Shown: positions 25,025 to 37,000 of the stretch, piece by piece | Layout: each line of letters begins with the position of its first letter | How positions within the stretch are numbered: position 1 is the first letter of the stretch | Source: Quercus robur | Taxonomy: Eukaryota > Streptophyta > Magnoliopsida > Fagales > Fagaceae | Direction: 5' to 3' | Length of the DNA stretch: 64,000 bases | Assembly: GCF_932294415.1 (NCBI RefSeq) | Contig: NC_065539.1 | Location: 50,549,501-50,613,500 of the forward strand | Notes under the pieces: generated by a model | Seen by the model: only the letters and a program-made list of their open reading frames with translations | Told to the model about the DNA's origin: nothing | Database searches by the model: none | Translations under genes and position numbers: made by a program

Positions 25025-25819
25025 CGCGTTAGAGAGGTTTGACACATGCAGAGGATGAATTTGTGCAATCTTCTTAGCAGGTGGAGCACTCAGATAGCAG
25101 CGTAATGACACTATAGAGATAATATGGATTGCAGATCCTTCCTGACTTCAAGCCAAAAAAAAAAAAAAAAAGGATTGAAGGCCATTGTTAGAGTGCTGAT
25201 AGAAATTTGAGTTGCTACTGAGGAGGAAAAAGTATGAGGTAATGAGAGTTATATCTATTGGTTCATAATGTTCATTAGATCAGATGGCATTCTTTATTTG
25301 TTTATAAACTTTTTTTTTCAATATAAATATAGATAAAATATGGTTATCACGCTTGTAGAGTTTGAGATGTCCAGAATGTCAGAAATAGAAATAAGTACTG
25401 GTTGATATCAATATAGGGCATCACAGTTGTTGCATAGTTCTGGTGTATACTTTGCCGTTCTGATACCTTCTTATCTGCTTGAACTGCATCTTAACTTAAT
25501 TACCGAGTATTGTTTTTAGGCACATACATGCTTCTCTCTCTCTCTCTCTCAAATTTTTTTTGAGGCATATACAACCAATAAAAGCTTTATATTTAGCAAT
25601 TGCTAAGTAAATTTACAAATTATTTTATGTATGAACTATGTACTATGCTAGCTCTTGGAGCTGCATGAGTCAATGACTGCAAATTGCATGTTCATGCTAA
25701 TTACTGCTACTTTTATGAACAATAAGAAAGATTCTTGCCTTGGAGGCCTTGGGCCAAAACTCACGCACACCATTGAAAAAAAAAGATTGTTAGGGAATCC
25801 AAACCAATTCTATTCATTC

Positions 25820-25858
<39 letters not shown>

Positions 25859-27170
25859 CTCATGGGTTTATATGCATCCTCGTCATTTTTTTCACAATCT
25901 ACGCAAAGCAAAATCTTGACTAGAGATCCTAAATAAATGCAAACTCTTATTTTTCCTTGTTAAAGCTTGGTTGCAAAGGATTTTAACTAGGAATAATTAA
26001 TTTTCTATTACAAGCAGTTTATAAGATCTTTGGCTTAGGTTTTTGTTAACTAACTAGTGTTCCAAGGACATAAATTAAGGTATACTTATTGCTCTATAAA
26101 AATGATGTTTTAATACAATTTTTTTTTCAAAAAATAAAGACATGAACCATAAACTCATAAATCTTATGAGGTCTGAAAAGCACTTAACCAAACTCTTAAG
26201 TTATACAATTTGTTTTTTTTTTTTTTTTTTTGAGAAGAAAGTTTTACAATTAATTGTTAAAGAAAATCTTATTCTTTTTTAATATAGGATTGTGTTAATG
26301 ATCCATAGGGTTTCACTTCCCACATTGTTTACCTAAAAAGAAAAAATTCCCACATTGTTCATTAGATTTGGGTTTTTCAGTTTTAAACTTAGCAGAGGAT
26401 TCTATTTTGTCTAAACCTTTTTATGTAGTGTTGTAAGAGGTATGGTTTATTTATTATATGTGTTACTTGTTCTTTATGTCCACAAATTAAATGTATTTTT
26501 TTTTCTCTATTTTTGTAATAATTAATTTTCTGAAGGAGATTTTTTTAAAAAAAAAAATTTAAAAGGAGTTTTGAACGTAATCAATGGCAAAGAAAAAGAG
26601 AAGAAAATGTAGATATCCCTTGAAAAAAACGACAACAAAAAATCTTGCCTTTTTCCACCATAGGCAGCAGCCAGAAAAGAAAAGGTTGTTTCCTACGTTG
26701 TACTGTTGGAAACGATTGCAAAAGGAGTGTCGTTTTCTGGTTTTAATAAAGGACATTGAGGTCAACTTCTTGTCGTTTAAATGAAACTTTTTACTCTTCC
26801 GCCGGCTCTAAAGAATCTTCTCGGCCAAGTATGAAATGAAAGGAATAGTCAGTATAATCAGTAGGTTAAGCTAGAGTTTTGAATTTTGATTGATAGGGAT
26901 AGCAATGGCTTATTTTATTCAATAATAATTTGGATGAAAATATAGTTATATCTTGAAAAAAAAAAAAAATTTGTAACATAAATAATTTTTTTTTTTAAAA
27001 GGTCAAGTCAAACATATACTTAAATTTTCTTGTTGTGTCAAAGGGTGCCATGTAAAATGGAGAGACTTCACATTAATATATTTAACAATGTCACTTCATT
27101 TGAAATATTAAATTAAGTTGTCTTCTATACATATTTAGATTTATAATAACTAATACAAATTATGGGTTGT
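25025..27170. other. 3' region of the PC-esterase gene and gene-free intergenic DNA
   Basis: The 3' UTR probably runs to about 25330. After that there are an AT microsatellite (about 25827-25855), T and A runs, and no recognisable gene. The overlapping short frames on both strands at 26559-26784 look like chance. Confidence 0.45.
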
Positions 27171-27179
27171 ATGTGTATC

Positions 27180-27330
27180 CATTAAAATTTATATTAGTCC
27201 CTTATAAGAATAAGAGATTTTGGTTCAATCTTCGCTTACAAAAAAAAAAAAAAATAATAATAATAATTGATATTTTGATTTGATGATAAAGATCTCAATC
27301 ATCATAAACAAACGTCATAGACTAAAATTT
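27180..27330 (+). mobile_element. SINE-like repeat, family 3, copy 1
   Basis: It has agattttggttcaatcttcg, cttac, then attttgatttgatgataaag and acgtcatagacta in the same order as 31130-31275 and the minus-strand copy at 46225-46385. An A run interrupts the middle. Confidence 0.45.
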
Positions 27331-27952
27331 TTAATAGAAATTTATAGTAATTAATACAAATTATGGGATATATGTTTATCCATTTCAAAATGAAGATTAT
27401 TATTATTATTTTATCAATACCCACATGATTAAACACAAGTACTAGGCACCCCCCCCCCCCCAAAAAAAAAAAAAAACCACATTTGCTATGTTTATTGAGT
27501 CTATGTATAAATTACAAATCATAAAAAAAATAAAAAAACCTCAAGATAACAACAAGCATTTTTGTCTTTCTATTTTATTTTATTTCATTTATAGATAAGA
27601 ATAGGATTTTAGTACTTCATTATTTGAACCACTCGAAATATTTTCCTTTATTTATTTTTTTTTAAGATTTATTGGACAATCAATGTTTAAGACAATAAGA
27701 AATAAAATCAATTATGCTCTATTTTGGTTGGAATGAGAGAACTGTACGGATAGAAAGTATTTGTGTTTTTAGACAGTTATTTGCTATTTGGTAGAGATAA
27801 ATAAAAATTGAAAGAATAAGGAGTAAATTACTATTATGCTCTTATTATTAAAAGTAGAAGGATAAAAATATTAGGTTAATTTTGTACTTTGGAAATTAAA
27901 AATAATAATAATGGTGGGCATGATGAAAAACTCCATCTACTTCCCATCTTCT

Positions 27953-27993
<41 letters not shown>

Positions 27994-28620
27994 TTACTCC
28001 AATAAATCAATAGAAAATCATACCTTTTTTTTATACAAACTCAATTGGTAAGACCTTTTAATTGATAAATGGACTACTTTGATAGAGCTAAGACTCTAAA
28101 CCTTTAAAGTGAAAACTAACTCAATAATAATTTTTCTAGTTTACTTTATTAATCAACATCAAACTATATATATATATATATATATAGATGGTAAAGTAAC
28201 TCAAATGAACCCTGATCTGTGTCATATTTATTCAAGGACAAACCTTTTTTTGGTAGAAAGAACTAACCTAACAATCTATCATATTCTTATCTATAATCAT
28301 CTAACTCCTAAAAAAAAAAAACAATCTTGAAAAATTAAATAAAATAGGGTTCCTATCTGACCTAAAACCTGCCTGCAGTATTTTCCTTTATTTGGTGAGA
28401 CCTGTCTGTGGTTTTAATTAGCAATCTCATTGGGCCAAGATATTACTATTGGGTCTCAAACAGTAGGATTGGATATACTGGTTTTATGTCTTTTTGGGCC
28501 ATGAATTGTCTGGATTACATAATAAAACTTCCACAAGTTTAGGGTGTTCTCGCGAACAATTCTTCAAAACTTGCATTGGTAACTGATTCACACCACCATC
28601 TTCGCAAATGTGGAATATCA
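27331..28620. other. Gene-free AT-rich intergenic region
   Basis: Contains a C run next to an A run near 27450, AT microsatellites near 27955-27984 and 28165-28187, and no recognisable gene. Confidence 0.4.
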
Positions 28621-28626
28621 TTCAAA

Positions 28627-28653
28627 CTAGTTGAAGGCCCATGCATTGCACGG
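28627..28653 (-). mobile_element. Helitron-like 3' terminus
   Basis: On the minus strand the sequence is ccgtgcaatgcatgg, then gccttcaa, then CTAG followed by T. A short GC-rich hairpin about ten bases before a terminal CTAG inserted before T is the hallmark of Helitron 3' ends. The element would extend to the right. No 5' TC end or Rep/helicase gene could be identified. Confidence 0.4.
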
Positions 28654-29694
28654 TTTTATGTTAAAACTTGTAGAATATATATAATTATTATAACCAAATA
28701 AGTAATTATCATAACGAAAGGAATAAATTGAATTGGTATAACAATTATCTTCTAACATACCAATTGTGCTATAATGTCATTTATAGTTACATGTATCAAA
28801 CTTTGGCATATGAATTTTATATCTAATGAATCTACAATATAAGTGATTTGCAGTATTGTTAACAATAATATTAATGATTAAAATCTTTAGACATAGTAAC
28901 ATAAAATTGGCCACTTTTTAAAGATAGAACTATTCGAGGAATAGAACCTTTGTTCTAATTAAAAAAAAAAAAAAATTGCAAAGTTCTACATCTAGATTAC
29001 AAACCTTTCTTAGGACGCTTGAAATCTTTTTTGACAAACCTTAAAAAAAAATAAAAAATAAAGAAGAAAATTAATCAGAGTTAAAAAAACAAAGTACCAT
29101 ATAGATTGCAAAATTGTATGTAAATTTAATAGTCTATGATTGGAATTTGCTACAACAACTTACATATATATTGGACAACAAAATAATTAAATTGGATCAA
29201 ACCATTAACATATGAATTAGATCAAACATAAGGAAATTATCCCCTCAAAAAAAGAAAAACATAAGAAAATTAGCTTAAACAAAAGGCAACAAATACATAA
29301 AATGTATTTAATTGATTATAATAAAAAATTACAGTAAAAAATACATACCTACATGATTGTAGGTAGAAAAATGGAAGCCTAAATAAAAAACTGTACAATA
29401 AGTTGGAGAATGAAAAACTACACCAACTAATGGTGTATATATATACATACTCCACCTAGAAAATGAGTCCAAGTAAAAATCAAATACTCTAAACTCCTTG
29501 AAGTTACCTAATCAAGAAGTTTAGGTTAATTACATATTAGTTTTTTTTTTTTTTTTTTAAATACTTTATCCCAAAAAATAGTTAACATTATTAGCTAGAT
29601 TGTTATTAGATATATATATATATATATATATTTTTTTTTTTTCTGTTTACGTTAAAGTTAATACCCCAAAAAAAAAAAAAAATTACAGGAAGTA

Positions 29695-30035
29695 GTATGT
29701 TTTTTTTTTTAGAGATACACTTACTTTATGATAACAATGAATTAGAGATAACAATGAATTAAAGTCCTGATTTTTTGAATTTGAGATATGAATGAATTAG
29801 AGTCCTGATTAATCTAATATTAATCCGCAGTTTTTTATTTCATTTTTTTTTTTTTAGAGATACACTTACTTTATGATAACAATGAATTAGAGATAAGAAT
29901 GAATTAGAGTTTTGATTAATCTAATATTAATTTACCTACAATCTTACATGAAGTAGTTTTTATTTTACACTTACTATATAATATTTTTTTGATTAATCTA
30001 ATATTAATCTATACCTACAATCTTACATGAAGCAG
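29695..30035. repeat. Imperfect local direct repeats
   Basis: The block agatacacttactttatgat followed by aacaatgaattagagata occurs at about 29713 and 29860. The block gattaatctaatattaat occurs three times (29806, 29924, 29991), and the phrase cctacaatcttacatgaag twice. These show repeated local duplication. Non-coding. Confidence 0.65.
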
Positions 30036-30169
30036 ACGTGATAGTCGCTAACCCATGCGATGCACCTGATAGTTAATAAAAGTTTAAAATAGTATGAAGT
30101 ATTCTCAATCCTCTACCTCTTTCTCTATTCTTCTTTATCATCTATGCATAATATTCCTATTGGTTCAAA

Positions 30170-30400
30170 TAGTCCACCAAAAGAACTCCTACGTTTTTTT
30201 GTTAGCAAAAGATTAGAAAAAAGAACTCCTACGTTAAACCTATTAAAAAAAAACCAAATAATAAACCAAATTAAAAAAGGTCTCCAAGTTGAACAAAGAA
30301 GAACTCCTACATTTTTGTTTTTGTTTGAAGTAAAAGATTAGAAAAAAAGAACTCTTACGTTGAACCTATTAAAATAAATAAATAAATAAATAAATAACCA
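30170..30400. repeat. Imperfect direct repeat with an (AAAT)n tract
   Basis: The phrases aagaactcctacgtt, aaaagattagaaaaa and gaacctattaaaa recur three or four times, ending in an AAAT microsatellite at 30371-30397. Confidence 0.6.
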
Positions 30401-31129
30401 AAAAATAGGTGTAGCATGAGGTTTTATTTTATTTTATATATGGTAACAACAGTTCTAATTGGTTTCAAATAACTCTGACAATTAAATGATATGGTTGGAG
30501 CCATGCTGGATGATCTTTCTTGAGCTTTTGAGTATGTTAGCAACAACACCACCAATTTTAGCGTGTGTCTAATTCTCTAAGCAGTGGCCAAAAAGCAAAT
30601 TTTTATTTCTTTATTTTTTTTTAAAGAGATAAACTACTTAATGATAAAAATAAATTTAGAGTCCTAGTAGTATACTATTCATTTTTAGTTTTTTAAAAAT
30701 CTAAAAATTTAATAAAATTTCTGCAATTTGGTGAAGCCACGTAGCATAACCACGACGTCTAAGCCCAACTTTTATTATATATAATATAATATGATATAAT
30801 ATGATATGATATGATATGATATATAATTACAAGTATTTATTAGAATTCTTGTTTGGCTCTAGTTATCAGATAATAAGATTTGAAAATTCAAAAGTGAGTT
30901 CTATAAATAATTTCGCAAAACATCATGTTGATCAACTAGTGGAAACTTTGATGCCCAAATCGTCCAATGACATACAACTGAGTTTGGTTACCCAGCTAGC
31001 TAGGAAAATAAAGGAAAATGGGACACAACAAGAAGGGAATTAGTCAATAGTCACTTCTAAGGTTGAAACATATCAATAATATTAGATTTGAGCTGGACTA
31101 AGGTTGAACTCCTTATAATCCCAACTTAA

Positions 31130-31275
31130 CTCATAATCCATCCCCATAATTAGAGGTGGGTTGAATAAGAGATTTAAAGTTCAATTTCTGCTTACGTTAA
31201 AAACTAATTGATGTCTCGGTTTAATAATAAATAACTATTATCAGGAGCGGACGCTATAAGTTGAAACTCTCTTTC
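31130..31275 (+). mobile_element. SINE-like repeat, family 3, copy 2
   Basis: Reads agagatttaaagttcaattt, ctgcttacgttaaaaactaa, ttgatgtctcggtttaataa, then aggagcggacgctataagtt and a CT-rich then A-rich tail. The other copies are at 27180-27330 and 46225-46385 (minus). Confidence 0.5.
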
Positions 31276-32630
31276 TCTCTCTCTCAAAAAAAGAAAAAAA
31301 AAAAAGAAACTCATAACCCACCCCCATAATCAGACCCATAGTCTAATCTGTAACCTGATTTATCAATCAATTTATATATTAACAAAAATTACTCTAATAC
31401 TTTTTCTATAAAAAAAAATAAAAAAAATCCAATATCAATTCCAACTATCACACTTTATGTCTATCTACGATACAAACTTATATATTCCTTTTTTAAAGAT
31501 ACATCAATAAAATATGAATGGTATGGTTAAAATCCACTCAAAAAACACATTATTTTTTAATGTGTATTTTTTGGTGTAATTTTATACACAATGAAATATT
31601 TTCTATTTTCAAAATTTAAATCTCTTTTTTAGGTAGCCAAAAATTAGCTTTCTCAATGGAAACGGGATTCAATGAGCTTCTCCAACAAACATCTTCTATT
31701 AAGTTCTACTACAGTAATGAACATAAACCAAATGCTTCAAATCACATGCATAATTATTAACAACATGAGTCACATGACATGTATAAAAAGGAAAAGAGAA
31801 AATAAAAAGAAGAGGAACCCCTATTACCCCTATTTTAGATGTTAGCCTTGTAATATATGCGAGAAACTCTCAAATAACGTCTTACAATTCAAAGCAAGAC
31901 AAGATACAAAACCTACTCCAAATGATATTAAAAATATCATGGAACAAAATAATTTCACAAACCAAAACCTAAAAACATTTGGTAACCAACTAACAAGAAT
32001 AGAATCTTCTCAACAAAAAAACTAATAAGAATAGAAAATCTAGTCAAAAAAGAATAAATTTTATAATTTTGGCAAAAATACAATGTCAGTCTCTAAAGTT
32101 TGCCTATTATGCATTTTTGATATTTAAAGTTTCAAGTGAATGTTATTGGTTCCTAAAGTTTTTTTTTTTTTTTTTTTTTTTATAAAAAAAAAAGCATTAT
32201 TAGTCTCTCTATTAACTTCTGTTAGATTTTTTTTTTTTGGCCTATGTCTAATAGAGCAATGACATGACTTATTTTAACTTATGTGACAACTCTTTTATTA
32301 TCGAAAAATTACACATAAGATATTCACGATATACACATCAGAAACACCAACTAATTAAGTATTTATTATGTTTAGAATATATTTGGCCATGCTTTTAGGT
32401 AAAATAATAAACAAAATATATATTCACATATTGTTCTAATCCAAAAACAATATTGATCTTTTATTTATTATACATACATATGCATCATGTATGTAAATAT
32501 AACACACATGCGCATATGCACACACATGATATTAATATCTAAATAAAAAAGTAAAAAAGAGGTTAAATACCAAAGAGTATTAGATGGTGCCAAAAATTTA
32601 GCAATTTGGTACCATAAAAAGTTATTTTAT
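31276..32630. other. Gene-free AT-rich intergenic region
   Basis: No recognisable gene. Long T and A runs occur near 32160-32195. A 21 bp phrase beginning tattttagatgttagcct (31833) is repeated at 39488 next to a LINE end. Confidence 0.4.
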
Positions 32631-32639
32631 CTATTTTAT

Positions 32640-32955
32640 CCATGATTTTAAAAATCGGACTGAGGCAAAACCAGATTTGCCTCCAGTTCCCGATTTTGGT
32701 CGATTTGGGCATTTTGTACTGATTCTTGGTAGAACCGGTCTGACCAATTTGTCTAGTTTGGTTTTTAAAACCATGATTTTACCATTTCACTTTACAAAAC
32801 ACCCAACCATGGTTTTAAAAATTGAATTGGATCGGCTAATCCAATCGATTCAACCAGGTACCAGTCCAGTTTGGTAAAAATGTCTAAAATCGGTAAAAAT
32901 CAGGAACCGAAGGCAAATATGATTTTGCCCCCAATCTAGTTTTTAAAACCATACA
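32640..32955. mobile_element. MITE-like inverted-repeat element
   Basis: The left end (ccatgattttaaaaatcgga) and right end (ctagtttttaaaaccatac) are inverted, and related ccatggttttaaaa motifs occur inside near 32812. Internal aaccggtctgacc and ggcaaaaccagatttgcc phrases fit a known style of plant hAT-like MITE. Confidence 0.45.
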
Positions 32956-33711
32956 CCTAACATTAGTGGTTTTATTTTAGCATTTAACACAATAAAATAA
33001 TATATTTACTACAATAAACAACAGCCAACACCACCAACACAATAAAAATTTGGCTATTGTACACACGCAAAGATAACTATGCATTGTAGCTTAATAAAAA
33101 AAAAAATTTTGACTTTCCCTCCATTGATACAAGAGCATTTTGTTATATTTGGTTGATAAATTTGACATTTTAGCAATTTGCCTCTACCAATGCTAATGCT
33201 CACAATCAAATTTTGAATCAATTTTCATTACACATAGGAAAAAAGAGGTTAGATACCACCTAATTTAGTATTTACTAATTTAAGTTTTTAAAAGTATAAC
33301 CATTTCTTTCTTTTTTTTTTTCTTTTTTTTTTTTATGGAAAAAAAAGTAGAATCATATTCATACATAGAAAAAAAAAATTAAAATTTTAAAAATTGTAGC
33401 TAAACAAATAAACTTAAAAAAAAAAAACTAATTCAAGCTCGCAATTTTCCTCTTTTATCTTCGTCATTCTTTTTTTTTTTTTTTTTCCTACTAAATCATT
33501 TTCTTATATCTTCACCTTTAAGCAAAGTGCAAATTTTATTAAATTTGATCTAAAAATAAATTAGCAAAAAAAAAAAAAAAAAAAAAAAAACCCAAAGAGA
33601 AAATAGCAGTGTTCTCTCTCTATGGGCCCATTGCAAACTTTTCCTGTTTCCACGTTTAAGTATAGTGCTTAGTTTAACCCAACAAACGATCACACGCAAT
33701 GCAAACGGGTG

Positions 33712-33908
33712 TGTATATATATATCTGTGAGTCAGAGACGCAAAGACTGAGAGACAGAACGAACATTTTTGTTTGAGGCCTCGCATTATTGTTGTTGTTA
33801 CTTGGAAAATTGATAACATTAAAGCCAAATTATCCAAATCTACTGTGCATTTTTTTTGGATTTTTTCCGAGTGTTACAAAAAAAATCTCAAACAAAACCA
33901 AATAAAAG
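33712..33908 (+). promoter_or_regulatory. Predicted core promoter and 5' UTR of the VTT-domain gene
   Basis: A TATA-like tract (tatatatatat, 33713-33724) lies about 30 bp before a purine-rich probable start region (agactgagagacagaacg, about 33744). The leader then runs to GTG 33909 or ATG 34023. Confidence 0.4.
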
Positions 33909-34022
33909 GTGAAAAATCTGGCAAACCTTGGTGGATTGAGGGCTCGCTTGTCGCTGAAGCAAGCAATCTCCGACTACAGCGTTGACGACGAGGAGTGTAG
34001 GCCTTGGCGTCGCAGGCTTTTC

Positions 34023-37000
34023 ATGGCGTTCACATGGGGTTCAGCGCTCAGGATCACACTTATCTTACTCCTCTTCGCTGCGGTGGTCACCGCTTGTTTC
34101 ACTTTCCCCATTGAAAAGGTACAATTTTTTCATCTGGGTCTCTGTCATTTTTGCATTTTGAGGATCTTTTGTGGGTTTCTTGTGTTTGTGTCAGATTTGG
34201 TGAAATTGGTTAGTGGGTATTTTTGTTTAGTTTTGTTGTGTGGGGCGTTTGTGAATCTTTTGGATTTTGGGTTAGGATAGGTTGGGGTTTCAGATCAATT
34301 AAGGGAGTTTTTTTTGAGTTTGTAAGCAATTTGCTGGGATTGGATTGAAATCTGAGCTGATGTTTCTGTCCCTGAATGGTCATTTTTTGAGTCACTGCAA
34401 ATTAAAATTTAGAACAGAAGGAAGATTAAAAAAACCCCCCAATTTTATGGGGATATAATTTCACTTTGAAGTAGGCATGTAATTCTGTACCCAGTTTGAT
34501 TTTTTAATTGCAAAAGAGTTCATTTCCTATCATGAAAAATTGTATGGCACTTTGGTATTCAGGCTGTCTACAGATAAAGGTATCAGCTTGGTCGCAAAAC
34601 CTAGTTCATATTCTTATGCTAGCTTCAGTTTCTAAGTTTGATATAATTTGGATTCCTGAAAAGGATAGTGCTTTGGTACTATGTAACTATATCAGAGCCT
34701 GCAATCTCAGTCTACAGTCTTGCATTTAAATCATATTTGACAATGTAGTATGTTTATGTTAGGGTGTGTTCTTCTACTCTATAGCATCTGTTCTTCTATT
34801 TTGTTGGTTGCAACAAGAGTGTTTTATTGTGGATCTCGTCCTTGATAAACATTATATCCTGAACATTCTGGAAACCTTTTTTTTTTTTATATTATAAAAG
34901 CTTTACAATATTTTTTGAGTAAGAAAAAGGTTTACGCATCATCTGCTTTCTGCAGATTCTGAAGAACTTCTTATTATGGGTTGAGCAAGATCTTGGACCT
35001 TGGGGTCCACTTGTGCTGTAAGTCAATTGCAAACTTCTAATGCTTAGTGATTCACTATTCTACTTTGCATCAAATGGTAATCTTGATTTTTGGCTCCTGT
35101 CTTTGGGAATAAGGTTCTTAACTCTGATATAATTGCAAATCACATTTTTATTGTACTCATCGCTTAAGTGGGAATCCCTGTTATAGATGGCACATGTTAG
35201 AAGGGCTGTTTGAAGAGTTCAATTAATTATTGGCCTGAAGTATATTCTTTGTAAATTTTTTCCTAATAGTTTTATGCAACTATGCTTGCAGAATTTTAAT
35301 CCTATTTTGATGTTTCATGGACTGTTTGACAGTCTGATCTGGCCAGCTTAAAAATGGTCGATAATACATATTCTGAAAGTTGTGATTAACCAATTTTGCT
35401 TCCCCTCCCCTCCTTTAAAAAAAACTAGATCCTATATGTGTGTGAATGATATTAATGAGTTCGTAAATTATCTACTTGTTATATCACATGGATATCCAAA
35501 CCGAAGTTGGCCACTTATGATACTAATGGAAAAACAATTTTGAACTAGATTGCTTAATCGAACCCAACTTGAACCAACCTGCTGATTATGTTATGTTGGG
35601 ATTATGGAAAACTATATTATATTTGGAACATATATGCTGATTTCGAACTTCATTTAATTTATTTGTCATTGATTAATTTGGTTAGGGATGTTCAGAAGAC
35701 TGACTTGAATCTAACCCTTTCGATTGGAAATGGTGCTATAGAACGAAAAAGTTATTTTGCTTAATTGAAATTTTTTGAGAGACTGGCCCTTTTTGTTATT
35801 AAGATTAATGGTTAAGTTTAAGTTTATGATTTCGTTTCCTTGACAAGTCTGAGCACAGATGAGTTCATAGTTCAATAGTTTTAGGAATTAAAGTCTTATG
35901 CGGACTGGATATTAATAAGTGGTTTCTCATTTGTTTCTTTGACTTTCAAGTTTGCTTCGTGATTCCTCTAAACTAAATTAAAGAGCTTTGATTTCTCTGT
36001 TATTTATGCTATTAATTTAAAGGGCATGAAGTAAAAGAACCCTATCATCGAGATCTCTATGAAACACCCGATATTTTGGAATAGTAATATGCACATTTTT
36101 TATGCGAAATCTTCATGATTTCTCAGCCTTTTAGTCAATCAGGAAATATTTAGGCATGGTGGATTGCTTACTTAAGCATTAAACTGGTTCTCTGAATAAT
36201 GAATAACTTAATGCTGGATGTTGATTTTTGTTAACCTTTTAACTCTACTCTTTTGGATAATTGGCAGGGCTGTTGCATACATTCCCCTGACAGTCTTGGC
36301 AGTTCCAGCATCAGTACTAACTGTAAGCAATATCCCCAATTGCAATGCTTTAGCAAACCCTTACCCAACTTCAATGATACTAGTATCTTTTCTTTTCTTT
36401 TTATTTTTTTTGGAAGCATTATGATTTCTTTTAAAAAAATTGAATATGCTCAAAAATAGCAAATGATGGTATCGACTTATGTTTCTCATAAGCATTTCCC
36501 TTTGCAGTCCTGTCTCATTTTCTGTTCATTTCTGAATTTTCTAATTGTGAAAAGCATTAGTTAAGCTACCCCCCTTCCCCTCCCCCACCCAAAAAAAAAA
36601 GAGTGCTGCCTTATCTGATCTTCTCTCCATGTTTCAGCTTGGTGGTGGTTATCTTTTTGGGCTGCCCGTGGGCTTTGTGGCTGACTCGATTGGTGCCAGT
36701 ATTGGTGCAGGGGCTGCATTTCTTCTTGGAAGAACAGTAAGTCTTTGACTGTTTAGGTGGCGCATATTTGCTAGTATTTTAGTTCCACTGGATGGTCGAT
36801 TGTACATGCTGATAGAGAGAGAGGCACCTCATTTATTAAAATTTCATATACTGTTTGTCAATACTACAAATTCAAACGATAAGATCCCCAATGAGTTCTA
36901 ACTCAACTGGCACCTCCTCCCCTTATAAGTTCTAGGTGGAGAGTGAGGTCATGGGTACAAGACCCATTGGGTGTATTTGTAACTTAACAATCAAGGTCAT

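Noticed and set aside
26559-26784. Overlapping open frames on both strands near 26.6 kb
   Set aside because: Short, rich in Lys/Phe from A and T runs, with no family match.
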